Shown here: positions 1 to 9,866 of the stretch, piece by piece
Layout: each line of letters opens with the position of its first letter
How positions within the stretch are numbered: position 1 is the first letter of the stretch
Assembly (NCBI GenBank): GCA_049115695.1
Contig: JAGDZR010000004.1
Span: 246,007-310,006 of the forward strand
Origin: JAGDZR01 sp049115695
GTDB taxonomy: Bacteria; Bacteroidota; Bacteroidia; Cytophagales; Cyclobacteriaceae
Direction: 5' to 3'
DNA: 64,000 nt
Program-made: the position numbers and the translations under genes
Notes under the pieces: generated by a model
Databases searched by the model: none
Seen by the model: the letters and a program-made list of their open reading frames with translations, nothing else
Told to the model about the DNA's origin: nothing

Positions 1-1346
1 GCCGCAACTTCTGCCCAGGCATTGATTCGCCACCAAAACCATCTCAACAAATAAATTGCTCCTGAGCCTGCTCCTGATAACAATAAAATATTGAAAGCTT
101 GTGTTGCATTCTCTAAAATTGTGAGCGAGATAGTACCTGCAACAATCATCAATGACACGGTAGATATTCTTCCAATTTTAACCAATTCTTTTTCGGCCGC
201 ATCAGGCTTTACAAATCGCTTATAAAAGTCATTGACAATGTATGAAGACCCCCAGTTAAGGTGAGTACCAATAGTCGACATATAAGCAGCAATAATGGAG
301 GCAACTACCAATCCTAACCATCCAGGCCCTAGTCGTGTCAGCATGACCGGATAAGCGATATCATGTCCTAAATATTGATCCGTGATATTGGGGAAATCAG
401 CTTTAATGGAGGCGAGATCAGGATAAATGATCATTGAGGCTAAGGCCACAATGATCCATGGCCATGGTCGTAATGCGTAATGAGCAAAATTGAAAAATAA
501 TGTTGCACCAATTGCGTTCTTTTCATCTTTTGCGGAAAGCATTCGCTGAGCGATATAACCACCACCACCTGGCTCTGCACCCGGATACCAGGCTGCCCAC
601 CATTGAATGGCGATTGGAATAATGAACAATGTTACCAATGCAGAGGTATCCGAAAAATCGGGAAGAATGTTGAGGGAATCGGCAACATTAGGGTGAGAGA
701 AGAGATTTGACAAGCTTCCTATTTCAGGTTGACTGACTGCCACATATGCCGCATAAACTGCCCCTAACATGGCGATACTATACTGAAAAAAATCAGCCCA
801 AATAACTCCTTTTATACCTCCCAGTGACGCATAAATCACAACAGCCAATGACGCACCTACCACAGTCACCCATGGAGTCAAATTGAACATCACTGCTCCA
901 ATCTTGATAGCTGCAAGGGTGACAGTTCCCATGATGAGACAGTTCAAAAAGAAGCCCAGATAAATGGACCTAAATCCTCGTAGAAAGGAAGCCGCTTTTC
1001 CGCTGTATCGAACCTCATAAAACTCAAGGTCAGTCATCACATTGGACCGCCTCCATAATTTCGCATAGATAAACACGGTGACCATCCCTGTTATTAAAAA
1101 AGCCCACCAAGCCCAGTTTTTTGCAACGCCATTCTCACGCACCATTCCAGTAACCAGGTTGGGTGTATCAGCACTGAACGTACAAGCAACCATGGAAACC
1201 CCTAACAACCACCAGGGCATGGATCGTCCACCCAGAAAGAATTCTGAAGTGCTATCGCCTGCCGTCCTTGAAGCCCACCAACCTATACCAATGACAATGA
1301 CGAAAAATATCGTAATAATTACCCAATCAATTGTTGCTAAAATCAT
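1..1346 (-). CDS. Sodium:solute symporter family transporter (partial, C-terminus off window)
   Basis: Read on the minus strand from ATG at 1346; 448 codons are open up to the left edge, so the stop lies outside the window. The protein begins MILATIDWVIITIFFVIVIG and is almost entirely hydrophobic helices joined by short loops. The first cytoplasmic loop reads STSEFFLGGRSMPWW and helix 2 TFSADTPNLVTG, as in the sodium:solute symporter (SSS) family. Later come GAEPGGGGYIAQRMLSAKD and STIGTHLNWGSSYIVNDFY, the conserved region near the end of the sodium-binding core. Probable inner-membrane sodium-coupled uptake of a sugar, amino acid or other organic solute; the substrate cannot be read from sequence. 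An alternative ATG at 1351 runs into a stop after two codons and was rejected. Confidence 0.88.
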   Translation of the reverse strand, partial: MILATIDWVIITIFFVIVIGIGWWASRTAGDSTSEFFLGGRSMPWWLLGVSMVACTFSADTPNLVTGMVRENGVAKNWAWWAFLITGMVTVFIYAKLWRRSNVMTDLEFYEVRYSGKAASFLRGFRSIYLGFFLNCLIMGTVTLAAIKIGAVMFNLTPWVTVVGASLAVVIYASLGGIKGVIWADFFQYSIAMLGAVYAAYVAVSQPEIGSLSNLFSHPNVADSLNILPDFSDTSALVTLFIIPIAIQWWAAWYPGAEPGGGGYIAQRMLSAKDEKNAIGATLFFNFAHYALRPWPWIIVALASMIIYPDLASIKADFPNITDQYLGHDIAYPVMLTRLGPGWLGLVVASIIAAYMSTIGTHLNWGSSYIVNDFYKRFVKPDAAEKELVKIGRISTVSLMIVAGTISLTILENATQAFNILLLSGAGSGAIYLLRWFWWRINAWAEVA

Positions 1347-1601
1347 ATCATTCAAATTTGACTGGGCTAAAAATAGATGAAATGCTCAAAAGCCATCACC
1401 CATTCATATAATGTTGGATGGATTGAATGATTTACCACCTCCATTTGCATTCGGTTTTTAAGGCACCTGAACGATTCACCGACCTATTGCAACATTTCTT
1501 TGAAACCAGCATCAGCCTAGGTAGACGTAATATTGCTTTGAATCAGTAATTTTTTTAATGAAATTGTTGCAACATTAAACCGTTACATCTATCCAAGCAT
1601 T

Positions 1602-4562
1602 ATGAAAAAATTCTTATTCACCGCAATGATAATGGGACTTGTTTGGTCCTGCGCGCCACCAGAAAAACCCTTTGAAACTAAAACAGCTGAAGAGGGTGGA
1701 TATACCTATGAATATGTCATAGGTGATCCAATGAACACTCGCATCTATACCCTGTCAAACGGACTAAAAATCTACCTGAGTGATTACAAAAATGCTCCAA
1801 GAACACACGTCTTTATTCCTGTAAAAGCAGGTGGTAAAAATGATCCTGCCACTAACACAGGACTGGCACACTATCTGGAGCATATGATGTTTAAGGGTAA
1901 TGATGCGTTTGGCACAGTCAATTTCCAGGAAGAGGAGATCATGCTAGACAGCATTGAGGCAATGTTCAACTATTATGGAACATTGACAGATTCGGAAGAA
2001 AGACTGACTTACTATGCTAAAATTGATGCGTATTCAAATGAGGCTGCCAAGCATGCAATCCCTAATGAGTATGACAAAATGATCTCACTCCTTGGCGGCA
2101 AAGGGCTCAATGCCTACACCACTTATGATCGCACCGTGTATACAGTTGATATCCCTTCAAATGAACTTGGTCGTTTTCTGGAAGTGGAAGGAACAAGATT
2201 CAAGAAAATCGTAAACAGACTTTTCCATACGGAACTTGAAGCTGTCTATGAAGAAAAGAACAGAGGACTGGATAATGACTACCGCAAGGTTTTTGAGGCA
2301 CTCTTTGCTGGGAGCTTCAAAGAACATCAATACGGAACTCAAACTGTAATTGGCACAATTGATCACTTAAAAAACCCTTCCATTACTGCCATTAAAGACT
2401 ATTTCGACACTTACTACCGTCCGAACAATGTGGCCATATGTATCAGTGGAGATATAGACTTTACAGAAACGGTAAAAATGATCGAAAAGAATTTTGGTGA
2501 TTGGGAGCCAAACAATATGCTTCCGGAATGGACAAGGGCTAAAGAATCCCCAATCACAGCACCTGTTGTAAAGGAAGTCTGGGGTCCAAATGCAGAATTC
2601 TTGTACATGGCCTACAGGTTGGATGGAATGAATTCTGAGGACTATGTAATGGCTCAGCTTACCGATATGATTCTCAATAATGCTGAAGCTGGCTTGATCG
2701 ATATCAATTTGAAACAAAAACAAACTGTTTTAAATGCTGGGTCCTTTGTTTACGGACTCAACGATTACTCAATACACACGGTTTATGGTAATGCCAAACA
2801 AAACCAATCTTTAGAAGAAGTTCGAGACTTGATCCTTGAGCAAATCGACCTACTCAAAAAAGGTGAATTCGAAGACTGGTTAATTGACGCAATCATAGCT
2901 GACTACAAGAAATCTGCTATGAAGCAGTTGGAAAGCAATCAGGCAAGAGCGAATGAAATGGTCATGGCTTTTACCAATAATATGGCTTGGAGTGACTACA
3001 TCCAAAACATTGAGAAAATGGAAAAAGTGACAAAAGAAGAAGTTGTTGCTTTTGCTAACAAATTGTATCAGGATAACTATGTTATCGTGTACAAACGAAA
3101 CGGAGAGGATCCTAATAAGCGACAAGTAGAAAAGCCACAAATCACCAAAGTGCCACTCAATAGAGAAGTAAAGTCAGACTTTCATCAAGCCATTTCCGAT
3201 CAGCAAGTCAATAAGCTGACCCCAGTATTTGTCGACTATGAAAGAGACATCACAAAGCAGTTAGTAAACAATGTCGAGGTATTGGCTAATCAGAACAAGG
3301 AAAACGAACTATTTGAGTTGACCTATTTACTTGACGCAGGTAAAAATGCTGATCCAAAACTGGGAATCGCTGTTCAATACCTTGAATACATTGGCACGGA
3401 ACAATTATCAGCTGAGGAGCTTAAAAAAGAGCTGTACAAATTGGGTTGTAGTTTCAATGTATTTGCATCCACCGAACGTACTTATGTGACCCTTTCCGGT
3501 TTAAATGAAAATATGGAAGCTGCGACCAAGCTCTTTGAGGACCTGTTGGCAAATCCAAAAGCTGATCAGGATGCCCTGGATAAACTTATGGACAGGACCA
3601 TCAAGTCTCGAGCTGACGCAAAAAAGGAAAAGGGTACAATCCTTTGGAGCGGCTTAGCCAACTATGCCAAGTACGGCTCGGACAATCCATTTACTAATGT
3701 TTTAGCCAATTATGAGTTACAGGAATTGCAAGCTGATGAGCTCACTCCAATCATTTCCAGCATTACAAAAATGCCACACCGCGTTTTGTATTACGGCCCG
3801 AGAACAGGTGAACAATTTGCTTCTTTCCTTGCCGAATATCATCCCGTACCGGCAACATTCGAAGAGATACCTGATCTCAAAACCTTTGATGAATTGAACA
3901 TCAATAAACCACAAGTGTACTGGACCGATTATGATATGGTACAGGCAGAAATCGTTTTTCTTGCTAAAAGTGTGGCTTTCGATCCGGAAATTGCGCCGGA
4001 AGCCAGATTGTACAACGAATATTTTGGTGGAGGTATGAACAGTATTGTGTTCCAGGAAATCAGGGAAGCCCAAGGTTTGGCCTACTCCGTATTTAGTAGA
4101 TACACTGAAGCCGGAAAAGAGGATAATGCAAACTACATCAGAGCTTATGTAGGCACGCAGGCCGACAAGCAGGAAGAAGCCATGGATGCTATGATGGAAT
4201 TGCTCAATAATCTTCCAGAATCACAGGAAGCATTTAATGTTGCCAAGGAGGGTATTTTAAATAAAATTGAGAGTGAGCGAATTACCAAGGCGAGTGTGTT
4301 ATGGAATTATCTGAGTGCTGAAAGAAAAGGTTTGTCCTATGACATTAGAAGTGACATTTACAATGATGTCCAAAAAATGACCTTTGAGAACGTAAAAGCA
4401 TTTCACGAGAAGTACGTTAAAGACAGCAAATACGTCACTGTATTAGTAGGCAACAGAGACAAGCTTGACTTCAATGCCTTGTCAAAATATGGAGATGTGA
4501 CTGAACTTTCACTTGAGGAATTGTTCGGCTATGAAGATTCTCAGCCAGTAGAGATTGAGTAA
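1602..4562 (+). CDS. M16 family zinc metallopeptidase, lipoprotein
   Basis: 986 residues. The N-terminus MKKFLFTAMIMGLVWSC ends in a lipobox-like Cys, so this is probably an outer-membrane-anchored periplasmic lipoprotein. The inverted zinc motif HYLEH (H90, E93, H94) and a downstream Glu in EAVYEEKNRG (E217 or E218) are the M16 (pitrilysin/insulysin) signature. The spacing to the third ligand is longer than usual because of an insertion around residues 100-160. Length fits a protein holding both the active and the inactive M16 halves in one chain. The C-terminal half has the GGGMNSIVFQEIREAQGLAYSV segment typical of the second M16 repeat. It likely degrades imported or periplasmic peptides. 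It is followed by a strong hairpin terminator. Confidence 0.93.
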   Translation: MKKFLFTAMIMGLVWSCAPPEKPFETKTAEEGGYTYEYVIGDPMNTRIYTLSNGLKIYLSDYKNAPRTHVFIPVKAGGKNDPATNTGLAHYLEHMMFKGNDAFGTVNFQEEEIMLDSIEAMFNYYGTLTDSEERLTYYAKIDAYSNEAAKHAIPNEYDKMISLLGGKGLNAYTTYDRTVYTVDIPSNELGRFLEVEGTRFKKIVNRLFHTELEAVYEEKNRGLDNDYRKVFEALFAGSFKEHQYGTQTVIGTIDHLKNPSITAIKDYFDTYYRPNNVAICISGDIDFTETVKMIEKNFGDWEPNNMLPEWTRAKESPITAPVVKEVWGPNAEFLYMAYRLDGMNSEDYVMAQLTDMILNNAEAGLIDINLKQKQTVLNAGSFVYGLNDYSIHTVYGNAKQNQSLEEVRDLILEQIDLLKKGEFEDWLIDAIIADYKKSAMKQLESNQARANEMVMAFTNNMAWSDYIQNIEKMEKVTKEEVVAFANKLYQDNYVIVYKRNGEDPNKRQVEKPQITKVPLNREVKSDFHQAISDQQVNKLTPVFVDYERDITKQLVNNVEVLANQNKENELFELTYLLDAGKNADPKLGIAVQYLEYIGTEQLSAEELKKELYKLGCSFNVFASTERTYVTLSGLNENMEAATKLFEDLLANPKADQDALDKLMDRTIKSRADAKKEKGTILWSGLANYAKYGSDNPFTNVLANYELQELQADELTPIISSITKMPHRVLYYGPRTGEQFASFLAEYHPVPATFEEIPDLKTFDELNINKPQVYWTDYDMVQAEIVFLAKSVAFDPEIAPEARLYNEYFGGGMNSIVFQEIREAQGLAYSVFSRYTEAGKEDNANYIRAYVGTQADKQEEAMDAMMELLNNLPESQEAFNVAKEGILNKIESERITKASVLWNYLSAERKGLSYDIRSDIYNDVQKMTFENVKAFHEKYVKDSKYVTVLVGNRDKLDFNALSKYGDVTELSLEELFGYEDSQPVEIE

Positions 4563-4566
4563 AGAA

Positions 4567-4634
4567 TGAAACCGTCTGACTTTCTGAGATGCTATCAACT
4601 AGCATGACTGTTAAAGTCAGACGGTTTCATTTTT
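4567..4634. terminator. Bidirectional intrinsic terminator after the M16 peptidase
   Basis: A perfect 18-bp inverted repeat (4567-4584 with 4614-4631) encloses a 29-nt loop, which itself contains a smaller hairpin (ATGCTA, 4590-4595, with TAGCAT, 4601-4606). The right arm is followed by TTTTATT. It sits between the plus-strand M16 gene and the minus-strand TolB-like remnant, so it could serve both directions. Confidence 0.8.
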
Positions 4635-4744
4635 ATTCTACCCACTCAGCAACAAACAAGTTGGTGTCTCTTGTTCCGCCATTGAATCTGTTTGATGCCC
4701 ACACCAAATATTTACCATCCGGGCTGAAAATGTCGAATGAATCT
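4634..4744 (-). pseudogene. Truncated TolB-like gene remnant (C-terminal 36 codons)
   Basis: On the minus strand this stretch encodes 36 residues ending ...DTNLFVAEWVE followed by TAA. It matches the C-terminus of the intact TolB-like gene at 5671-6753 at 33 of 36 residues by hand alignment, while about 18 of 108 bases differ, mostly silently. Upstream of the match the frame loses similarity and meets a stop. The silent divergence means the copy evolved as a working paralogue before it was cut down to its tail. The plus-strand lipoprotein gene at 4823 now lies where its upstream part would have been. Confidence 0.75.
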
Positions 4745-4822
4745 ATCAAGAACTAATTTTTTCTGAGAAGTTTTAATAAAATCAATTTATCTATGTGGAA
4801 TAATTCCAAAAACTAAAGAATT

Positions 4823-5629
4823 ATGACTCGAAACACACATCTCTTCTATTCTATTTTGGTGGTCCTAGTGTTAGCAGCATGCTCCTCTGAAAAAAAGAAG
4901 AAGAAGAATCAGGATTCGCAGAAAACTAAGAAAGTTCAGGCCATCATCAGAAATGGAATATCGTTGCTTGAGATTGACAATACAGATGATATTGGTATTC
5001 TTAAAATTGAGAACATAGAAACTTCAAATTCATTAAACGTCGCGGGGATCGATATTAATTACTCGCTACAAAAATTTGTCCTTGGAGCACAGTCCAAAGA
5101 GATTGATAAAAAGAATACTATCAATTCAAAAAAGGGACAGTCATTGGGTATAATTGTAAACAACGGTAAACCAAAGCACATATACTCTGACTCTTTGAAT
5201 TCCATCAAATCAAGTCGGAATTCTGATTGTTTAGTTTTTACTTATCTAACAAAATCTAATGGAGTTGGCTTGAAAAATAATGATGCATATGACCTTAATT
5301 ACATAGGAAATCAAGACAGCGTCGATCTAACTGCTCCCCGGTTAATCATGGTTCAGCCAGCCCGGAATTCAAAAGTGAAATTCAAGCAAAAGGACAAGGT
5401 TCTTTTGGATTTTTACCCTTTGAATATTGTAATCGGAGAAGAAGATTATAAAATCCGAATGAAAATAGACTCAACTACCTTTACTCTTGATAAATGGGCT
5501 CCCTATAGAATAATGGGATTAAATCCTGGCAAACACTCTATTTCCCTCAAATTGATTAATCAAAGGAAATCCTCATCGAAAGAAAAATTGGAAATAGTGA
5601 AGCACAATTTCGTGATTTCTGAAGAATGA
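4823..5629 (+). CDS. Hypothetical lipoprotein
   Basis: 268 residues. The signal peptide MTRNTHLFYSILVVLVLAAC has a clear lipobox (LAAC), and the mature end carries five consecutive lysines and other charges (SSEKKKKKNQDSQKTKK), a typical flexible tether. No known catalytic motif is visible. The last third (around PARNSKVKFKQKDKVLLDFYPL) reads like a beta-sandwich. I do not recognise the family. The gene lies between a truncated TolB-like remnant (4634-4744) and the intact TolB-like gene, and is opposite in strand to both, which suggests a later insertion or a rearranged duplicate. Confidence 0.7.
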   Translation: MTRNTHLFYSILVVLVLAACSSEKKKKKNQDSQKTKKVQAIIRNGISLLEIDNTDDIGILKIENIETSNSLNVAGIDINYSLQKFVLGAQSKEIDKKNTINSKKGQSLGIIVNNGKPKHIYSDSLNSIKSSRNSDCLVFTYLTKSNGVGLKNNDAYDLNYIGNQDSVDLTAPRLIMVQPARNSKVKFKQKDKVLLDFYPLNIVIGEEDYKIRMKIDSTTFTLDKWAPYRIMGLNPGKHSISLKLINQRKSSSKEKLEIVKHNFVISEE

Positions 5630-5670
5630 TTCGTTCAGTTTATGGTCAATAAAGCTTTACTTTTTTTACC

Positions 5671-6753
5671 CTATTCTACCCACTCAGCTACAAATAGGTT
5701 GGTATCTCTGTTACCGCCGTTGAATCGATTGGAAGCCCATACCAAATATTTACCATCCGGGCTGAACATAGGAAATGAATCAAAAGTCTTATCGAAGGTG
5801 ATTTGCTTGAGCCCTGTACCATCCAGATTCACCATAAATAGATTGAATGGGAATCCTCTTTTCGAATTATGATTTGAGGAAAAAATAATTTTCTCCCCCG
5901 ACGGGTGGAAATAAGGTGCCCAATTCGCATTACCTAAATCTGTAATTTTTTTCAAGTCACTTCCATCAGCATTGCACACATACAATTCCATTTCAGTCGG
6001 TTGTACAAGTCCCTGAGCCAACAACTCCTTGTACTCCTTTATTGCTTCCTCTGTCTGAGGCCTGGAAGACCTGAAAATTAATTTGGCACCATCTGGTGAA
6101 AAGAACGCTCCACCATCATAACCAAGCTGGTCTGTGATTTGGCGTACATCTGATCCATCCAGGTTCATGGTAAACAGTTCAAGGTCACCAGTTCGTGTCG
6201 AGGTAAATACTATTCTATCTCCTTTAGGTGACACGGTTGCTTCGGCATCATATCCTGGTTCTGATGTCAACTGAGCAAGTATGTTGCCCTGCTGATCAGC
6301 TGTAAAAATGTCATAATCTTCATAGATCGGCCAAACGTATTTGTCAGTACGCGGAGGTGTAGGAGGACACAATGAGTCACCCAGGTGTGTTGATCCGTAT
6401 ACGATGGTCTGATTGTCCGGAAAGAAATAAGAACAGGTGGTTCGTCCCAATCCAGTACTCACCATTTCAGGTTTGTAAGTTGGACCAGCCTTCTCTAAAT
6501 CATATACAAAGATCTGATCGCAGGAAACACCCCATTCCTTGTAATCTGATTGAAAGACCAACTTGGATCCATCAAAACTCCAATAAGCCTCGGCGTTGTT
6601 TCCTCCCCAGGTGAGCTGTCGAATGTTTTTCAGATGACGCTCGTTTTCATATCGTAATGTATCCTTGAACTCAACCGTTTCTTCTTTGGGTTGTGATTGT
6701 GGCCCGCATCCAATAATTAGGACCGCTGCAATAAATGGTATTAATATTTTCAT
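5671..6753 (-). CDS. TolB-like beta-propeller lipoprotein (PD40 repeats)
   Basis: 360 residues. N-terminal lipobox in MKILIPFIAAVLIIGCGPQ. It contains a series of WD40-like PD40 repeats with the recurring pattern FSPDG/SPKGD.IVFTS.R.G..ELF.MN.DGS: for example SFDGSKLVFQSD, VSPKGDRIVFTS, FSPDGAKLIFRSS, HPSGEKIIFSSN and FSPDGKYLVWASN. These form a TolB-type six-bladed propeller, a protein- or peptide-binding scaffold in the periplasm. The enzymatic domain of S9 peptidases is absent, so a binding role is more likely than peptidase activity. It is divergent from the M28 peptidase at 6798 (44 bp apart), and a degenerate copy of its 3' end lies at 4634-4744. Confidence 0.9.
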   Translation of the reverse strand: MKILIPFIAAVLIIGCGPQSQPKEETVEFKDTLRYENERHLKNIRQLTWGGNNAEAYWSFDGSKLVFQSDYKEWGVSCDQIFVYDLEKAGPTYKPEMVSTGLGRTTCSYFFPDNQTIVYGSTHLGDSLCPPTPPRTDKYVWPIYEDYDIFTADQQGNILAQLTSEPGYDAEATVSPKGDRIVFTSTRTGDLELFTMNLDGSDVRQITDQLGYDGGAFFSPDGAKLIFRSSRPQTEEAIKEYKELLAQGLVQPTEMELYVCNADGSDLKKITDLGNANWAPYFHPSGEKIIFSSNHNSKRGFPFNLFMVNLDGTGLKQITFDKTFDSFPMFSPDGKYLVWASNRFNGGNRDTNLFVAEWVE

Positions 6754-6797
6754 TTTGTAAACCTATATTCGAGTTACAAATCTAGCTCTTAGTCCAA

Positions 6798-8021
6798 ATG
6801 TTCAAGCAATCATTTACGTTCTCGGTCATATTATTATTTCTTCTATCATGTGAAACGCCATATGACGCCCTAAAATCACTTAAGAAAGATGTCGGATACT
6901 TGGCAGCAGATTCACTTTCCGGACGTGAATTTGGAACCGAAGGAGAAAAAAAAGCGGCAGACTTTCTGACTAGTGAATTTAAAAAAATTGGGTTATCTCC
7001 AGCAGGCACAGATGGCTTCTATCAACCTTTTTACGTTAAAAAATCCGACAATCCGCACGAAAAAGCCGCCATTGGCGATAGTCTGGGCACCAAAGGTTAC
7101 AACGTACTTGGCATGATCGACAACCCATCTGATGAGATCATTGTCATTGGCGCACACTTTGATCATTTGGGAATGGGCAGCTTCAGTTCCCTACACAGAG
7201 GGGAAGAACAGGTTCACAATGGAGCAGACGACAATGCTTCTGGAACAGCAGCTTTGTTACACCTGGCACGTGTGCTTAGTAAAAAGCAATTGAACAGAGA
7301 CATTCTATTTTTTGCCATATCAGGCGAAGAAAAAGGTCTTTGGGGTTCCAATTACTTTGTGAAAAATCCAACTTTAGACCTAAGCAAGGTTAATTATATG
7401 GTCAACATGGATATGGTAGGCAGACTAGATACTACCAAAGGTCTGGCCGTACATGGCGTTGGTACTGCGGAAGTATGGTCCGGCGTGCTTGATATTGCCA
7501 ATACCGACAACATCAAATTGATCAAAAAAGAGTCTGGAACAGGGCCTTCAGATCACACCTCTTTTTACCTTCAGGATATTTCTGTTCTTCATTTTTTCAC
7601 AGGGCAACATGAAGACTATCATAAACCCGGTGATGATGCAGAAAAACTCAATTACGGCGGGATTCTTCAGGTTGCAAACCTGATTGAAAGATTGGTGGTG
7701 GACCTGGATGATGAGGAAAGTCTGGCTTTCATTAAGACCAAAGATGAATCATCTAACACACCAAGATTTACTGTAACACTCGGCGTTGTGCCAGACTATT
7801 TGTTTGACGGCAAAGGGATGCGTATAGATGGTGTAAGTGAGGACAAACCAGCTCAAAAAGCGGGCATTGTGAAGGGAGACATTGTCATACAAATGGGTGA
7901 TAGCACCATTAATGATATGATGAGCTACATGAGGACATTATCATCATTTCAGTCTGGTGACAAGACCATGGTAACGATTGATCGGGCAGGAGAAAAGTTA
8001 GAAGTTGAAGTGGAGTTTTAA
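6798..8021 (+). CDS. M28 family zinc aminopeptidase with C-terminal PDZ domain, lipoprotein
   Basis: 407 residues with a lipoprotein signal (MFKQSFTFSVILLFLLSCE). The M28 zinc ligands are readable: GAHFDHLG (H120), NGADDNASG (bridging D144), SGEEKGLWG (catalytic E177 and ligand E178), NMDMVGRL (D205) and EDYHKPGDD (H275). Residues from about 315 to the end form a PDZ domain (DGVSEDKPAQKAGIVKGDIV), which probably binds substrate or partner C-termini. It likely releases amino acids from peptides in the periplasm or at the surface. It sits in a cluster with M16 and M14 peptidases, consistent with protein-based nutrition. Divergent from the TolB-like lipoprotein gene. Confidence 0.93.
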   Translation: MFKQSFTFSVILLFLLSCETPYDALKSLKKDVGYLAADSLSGREFGTEGEKKAADFLTSEFKKIGLSPAGTDGFYQPFYVKKSDNPHEKAAIGDSLGTKGYNVLGMIDNPSDEIIVIGAHFDHLGMGSFSSLHRGEEQVHNGADDNASGTAALLHLARVLSKKQLNRDILFFAISGEEKGLWGSNYFVKNPTLDLSKVNYMVNMDMVGRLDTTKGLAVHGVGTAEVWSGVLDIANTDNIKLIKKESGTGPSDHTSFYLQDISVLHFFTGQHEDYHKPGDDAEKLNYGGILQVANLIERLVVDLDDEESLAFIKTKDESSNTPRFTVTLGVVPDYLFDGKGMRIDGVSEDKPAQKAGIVKGDIVIQMGDSTINDMMSYMRTLSSFQSGDKTMVTIDRAGEKLEVEVEF

Positions 8022-8048
8022 CTTCATCAGGCTTGACTGCTAAACAGA

Positions 8049-9782
8049 TTACTCCATTAGTCTAAAAACCGGGTATCTCAAATATTCTGGTTCTCTATGT
8101 GGGGATCGCTGATAAATGTAATACAACTGCCACATTGCATTCTCAGCAAAGGCTGAATCTGCAGCTTTCTTTTGCTCAAATGATTGTTTAAGCTCATCGT
8201 CCTTCATTAACAACTCTTCAGCCGTTTCTTCAAAAATGTATGGAGAGAAGTACTCCTTTTGCTGCAGTATGGCATCAAAGAAATTCCAGGCGAAGTATGA
8301 GTCTGGGGCGCTTGGCTCCAAACACTCAACTACAAACCGATTTCGCCACTGATTTAGATTCACAATAGCATCCCCTTTTCTGAATTTGATGCTTCCCACT
8401 TTGGCCGAAGTTGTTACGTCATAGTGTTTATAGTGTCCCTCGTAAGGATTCTTGAGGGTTTGGTAATCATCGATCATGTAGTATTCGACCTCCAATTCCT
8501 TATCCTCAATCATGGTCTCCACTTCCACCCCGTTGTTCTTGAGTAAATCGATCACCTCACTCCATTGTTGGGGAATAATGTAGGCTGTAGGAGCCTTTAC
8601 TATTATATCTGCTTCCCAATTATCATAATAGGGTATGGTCTTAGTCCATGGTTTGTCCTGATTGTACTTAAGCCTGGGTTTACCAGAAATGCGACTAACT
8701 GGATATTCCGCCGTGTAACCTCTAAAATCAAGCATTGTTGGATTATTTTTATCAGCTTTCCAGCTAATCTCAAATTCCTCAGCAGTAGCGATCCGCTCCT
8801 TTGCTTTAGCTCTGTTGCGCAATAAATCATCACCGTTTTCATCCAGAAATTCCAGTAAGGTGTGCATAAAGGCATAAGTTCCTTCTACTCTCTGTTGATA
8901 AGACTTGAGCATATGCGTTTCACTCATGAAGCCAATGGTGTGAAACAGGGCTGCATAACCTGATGAATACCTGGGCCAATCCATGAATTGATCCCATCCC
9001 TTGTCTGGAGTCGGCCCATGCACATTGACATAAGGACTGGTTGGCACTCCCTTTTCTTCCATTTTTTCATAACAGAAGGGCATCAATACTTCATCCAGAA
9101 ACTGTCCTAACTCCCCTCCTAACTTGTCTTTCTGGGTGTAATCCAGTGTCATCACGTATGGATAATCAGCACCATTGCTGACATGCGTATCCAGGAACAA
9201 ATCCGGATCTAAATACTGAAATATCTGTTGAAATGATCTAGCGTTTCGTGTATCCGTTTTGATGAAATCCCTATTTAAATCGAAGTGTCTGGCATTACCC
9301 CTGAATCCATATTCTTTGGGTCCATTTTGATTGGCTCTTGTCGTAGCGTTTCTATTCAAAACGCCTCCAATGTTATAAAAAGGAATTACTGCTAAAGAGA
9401 CTTTCTCGAGCACAGGATATTGATCTTGCTTTTGTGCGAGTTCACGTAAAAACATCTGGCTGGCGCTAACTCCATCTGGTTCTCCCGGATGAATCGCGTT
9501 ATTTATGAAAAAAATTGCCCGCCCAGCTGCATGAATCTCTGCAGGATCAGACAACCCATCTATGTCCAATGTGATTAAATGAAGTGGCAACCCAATATCT
9601 GTAGTTCCATGCTCCTGGATATTGATAAAGTCAGACTGCTGATCCAGTAACTGATAAAAAGCCAGCGCTTCATCATAAGTTGCAGTTTCGGTAAAACCAG
9701 ATTGCTCGTATCGAGTGGTTAACTGCTGAGCAAATGCTGAACTAACGAAAATTAAAGCGAGTATAAATTGAAAGGACTTCAT
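8049..9782 (-). CDS. M14 family zinc carboxypeptidase, secreted
   Basis: 577 residues with a Sec signal peptide (MKSFQFILALIFVSSAFAQ). The M14 zinc motif HPGEPDG gives H98 and E101. The third ligand is probably the His in DPDLFLDTHVSNGADYPY. GFMSETHMLKSY carries the likely catalytic Glu. RNARHFDLNRDFIK gives the substrate-binding Asn-Arg/Asp-Leu-Asn-Arg-Asp segment conserved in M14. The extra C-terminal 200 residues have a sandwich-like composition and are typical of the larger Bacteroidota M14 proteins. It probably cleaves C-terminal residues from extracellular peptides. Convergent with the M28 gene, 27 bp apart. Confidence 0.92.
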   Translation of the reverse strand: MKSFQFILALIFVSSAFAQQLTTRYEQSGFTETATYDEALAFYQLLDQQSDFINIQEHGTTDIGLPLHLITLDIDGLSDPAEIHAAGRAIFFINNAIHPGEPDGVSASQMFLRELAQKQDQYPVLEKVSLAVIPFYNIGGVLNRNATTRANQNGPKEYGFRGNARHFDLNRDFIKTDTRNARSFQQIFQYLDPDLFLDTHVSNGADYPYVMTLDYTQKDKLGGELGQFLDEVLMPFCYEKMEEKGVPTSPYVNVHGPTPDKGWDQFMDWPRYSSGYAALFHTIGFMSETHMLKSYQQRVEGTYAFMHTLLEFLDENGDDLLRNRAKAKERIATAEEFEISWKADKNNPTMLDFRGYTAEYPVSRISGKPRLKYNQDKPWTKTIPYYDNWEADIIVKAPTAYIIPQQWSEVIDLLKNNGVEVETMIEDKELEVEYYMIDDYQTLKNPYEGHYKHYDVTTSAKVGSIKFRKGDAIVNLNQWRNRFVVECLEPSAPDSYFAWNFFDAILQQKEYFSPYIFEETAEELLMKDDELKQSFEQKKAADSAFAENAMWQLYYIYQRSPHREPEYLRYPVFRLME

Positions 9783-9866
9783 AAAACTTGATTTAAACCA
9801 AATCTATGTTGCCTGAGACCAATCCTAAACGGAATTATTATTAACGGTTGCCGAAAACCCTTAAAC

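Noticed and set aside
1078..1380. Plus-strand open frame of 100 codons
   Set aside because: It lies antisense to the 5' part of the sodium:solute symporter, whose frame has clear family motifs; the plus-strand product has no such character.
4747..5640. Insertion sequence in the TolB-like remnant
   Set aside because: No transposase, inverted repeats or target duplication seen; the enclosed gene is a plain lipoprotein.
5642..5872. Plus-strand open frame overlapping the TolB-like gene
   Set aside because: Antisense to conserved PD40 repeat codons; no signal or motif.
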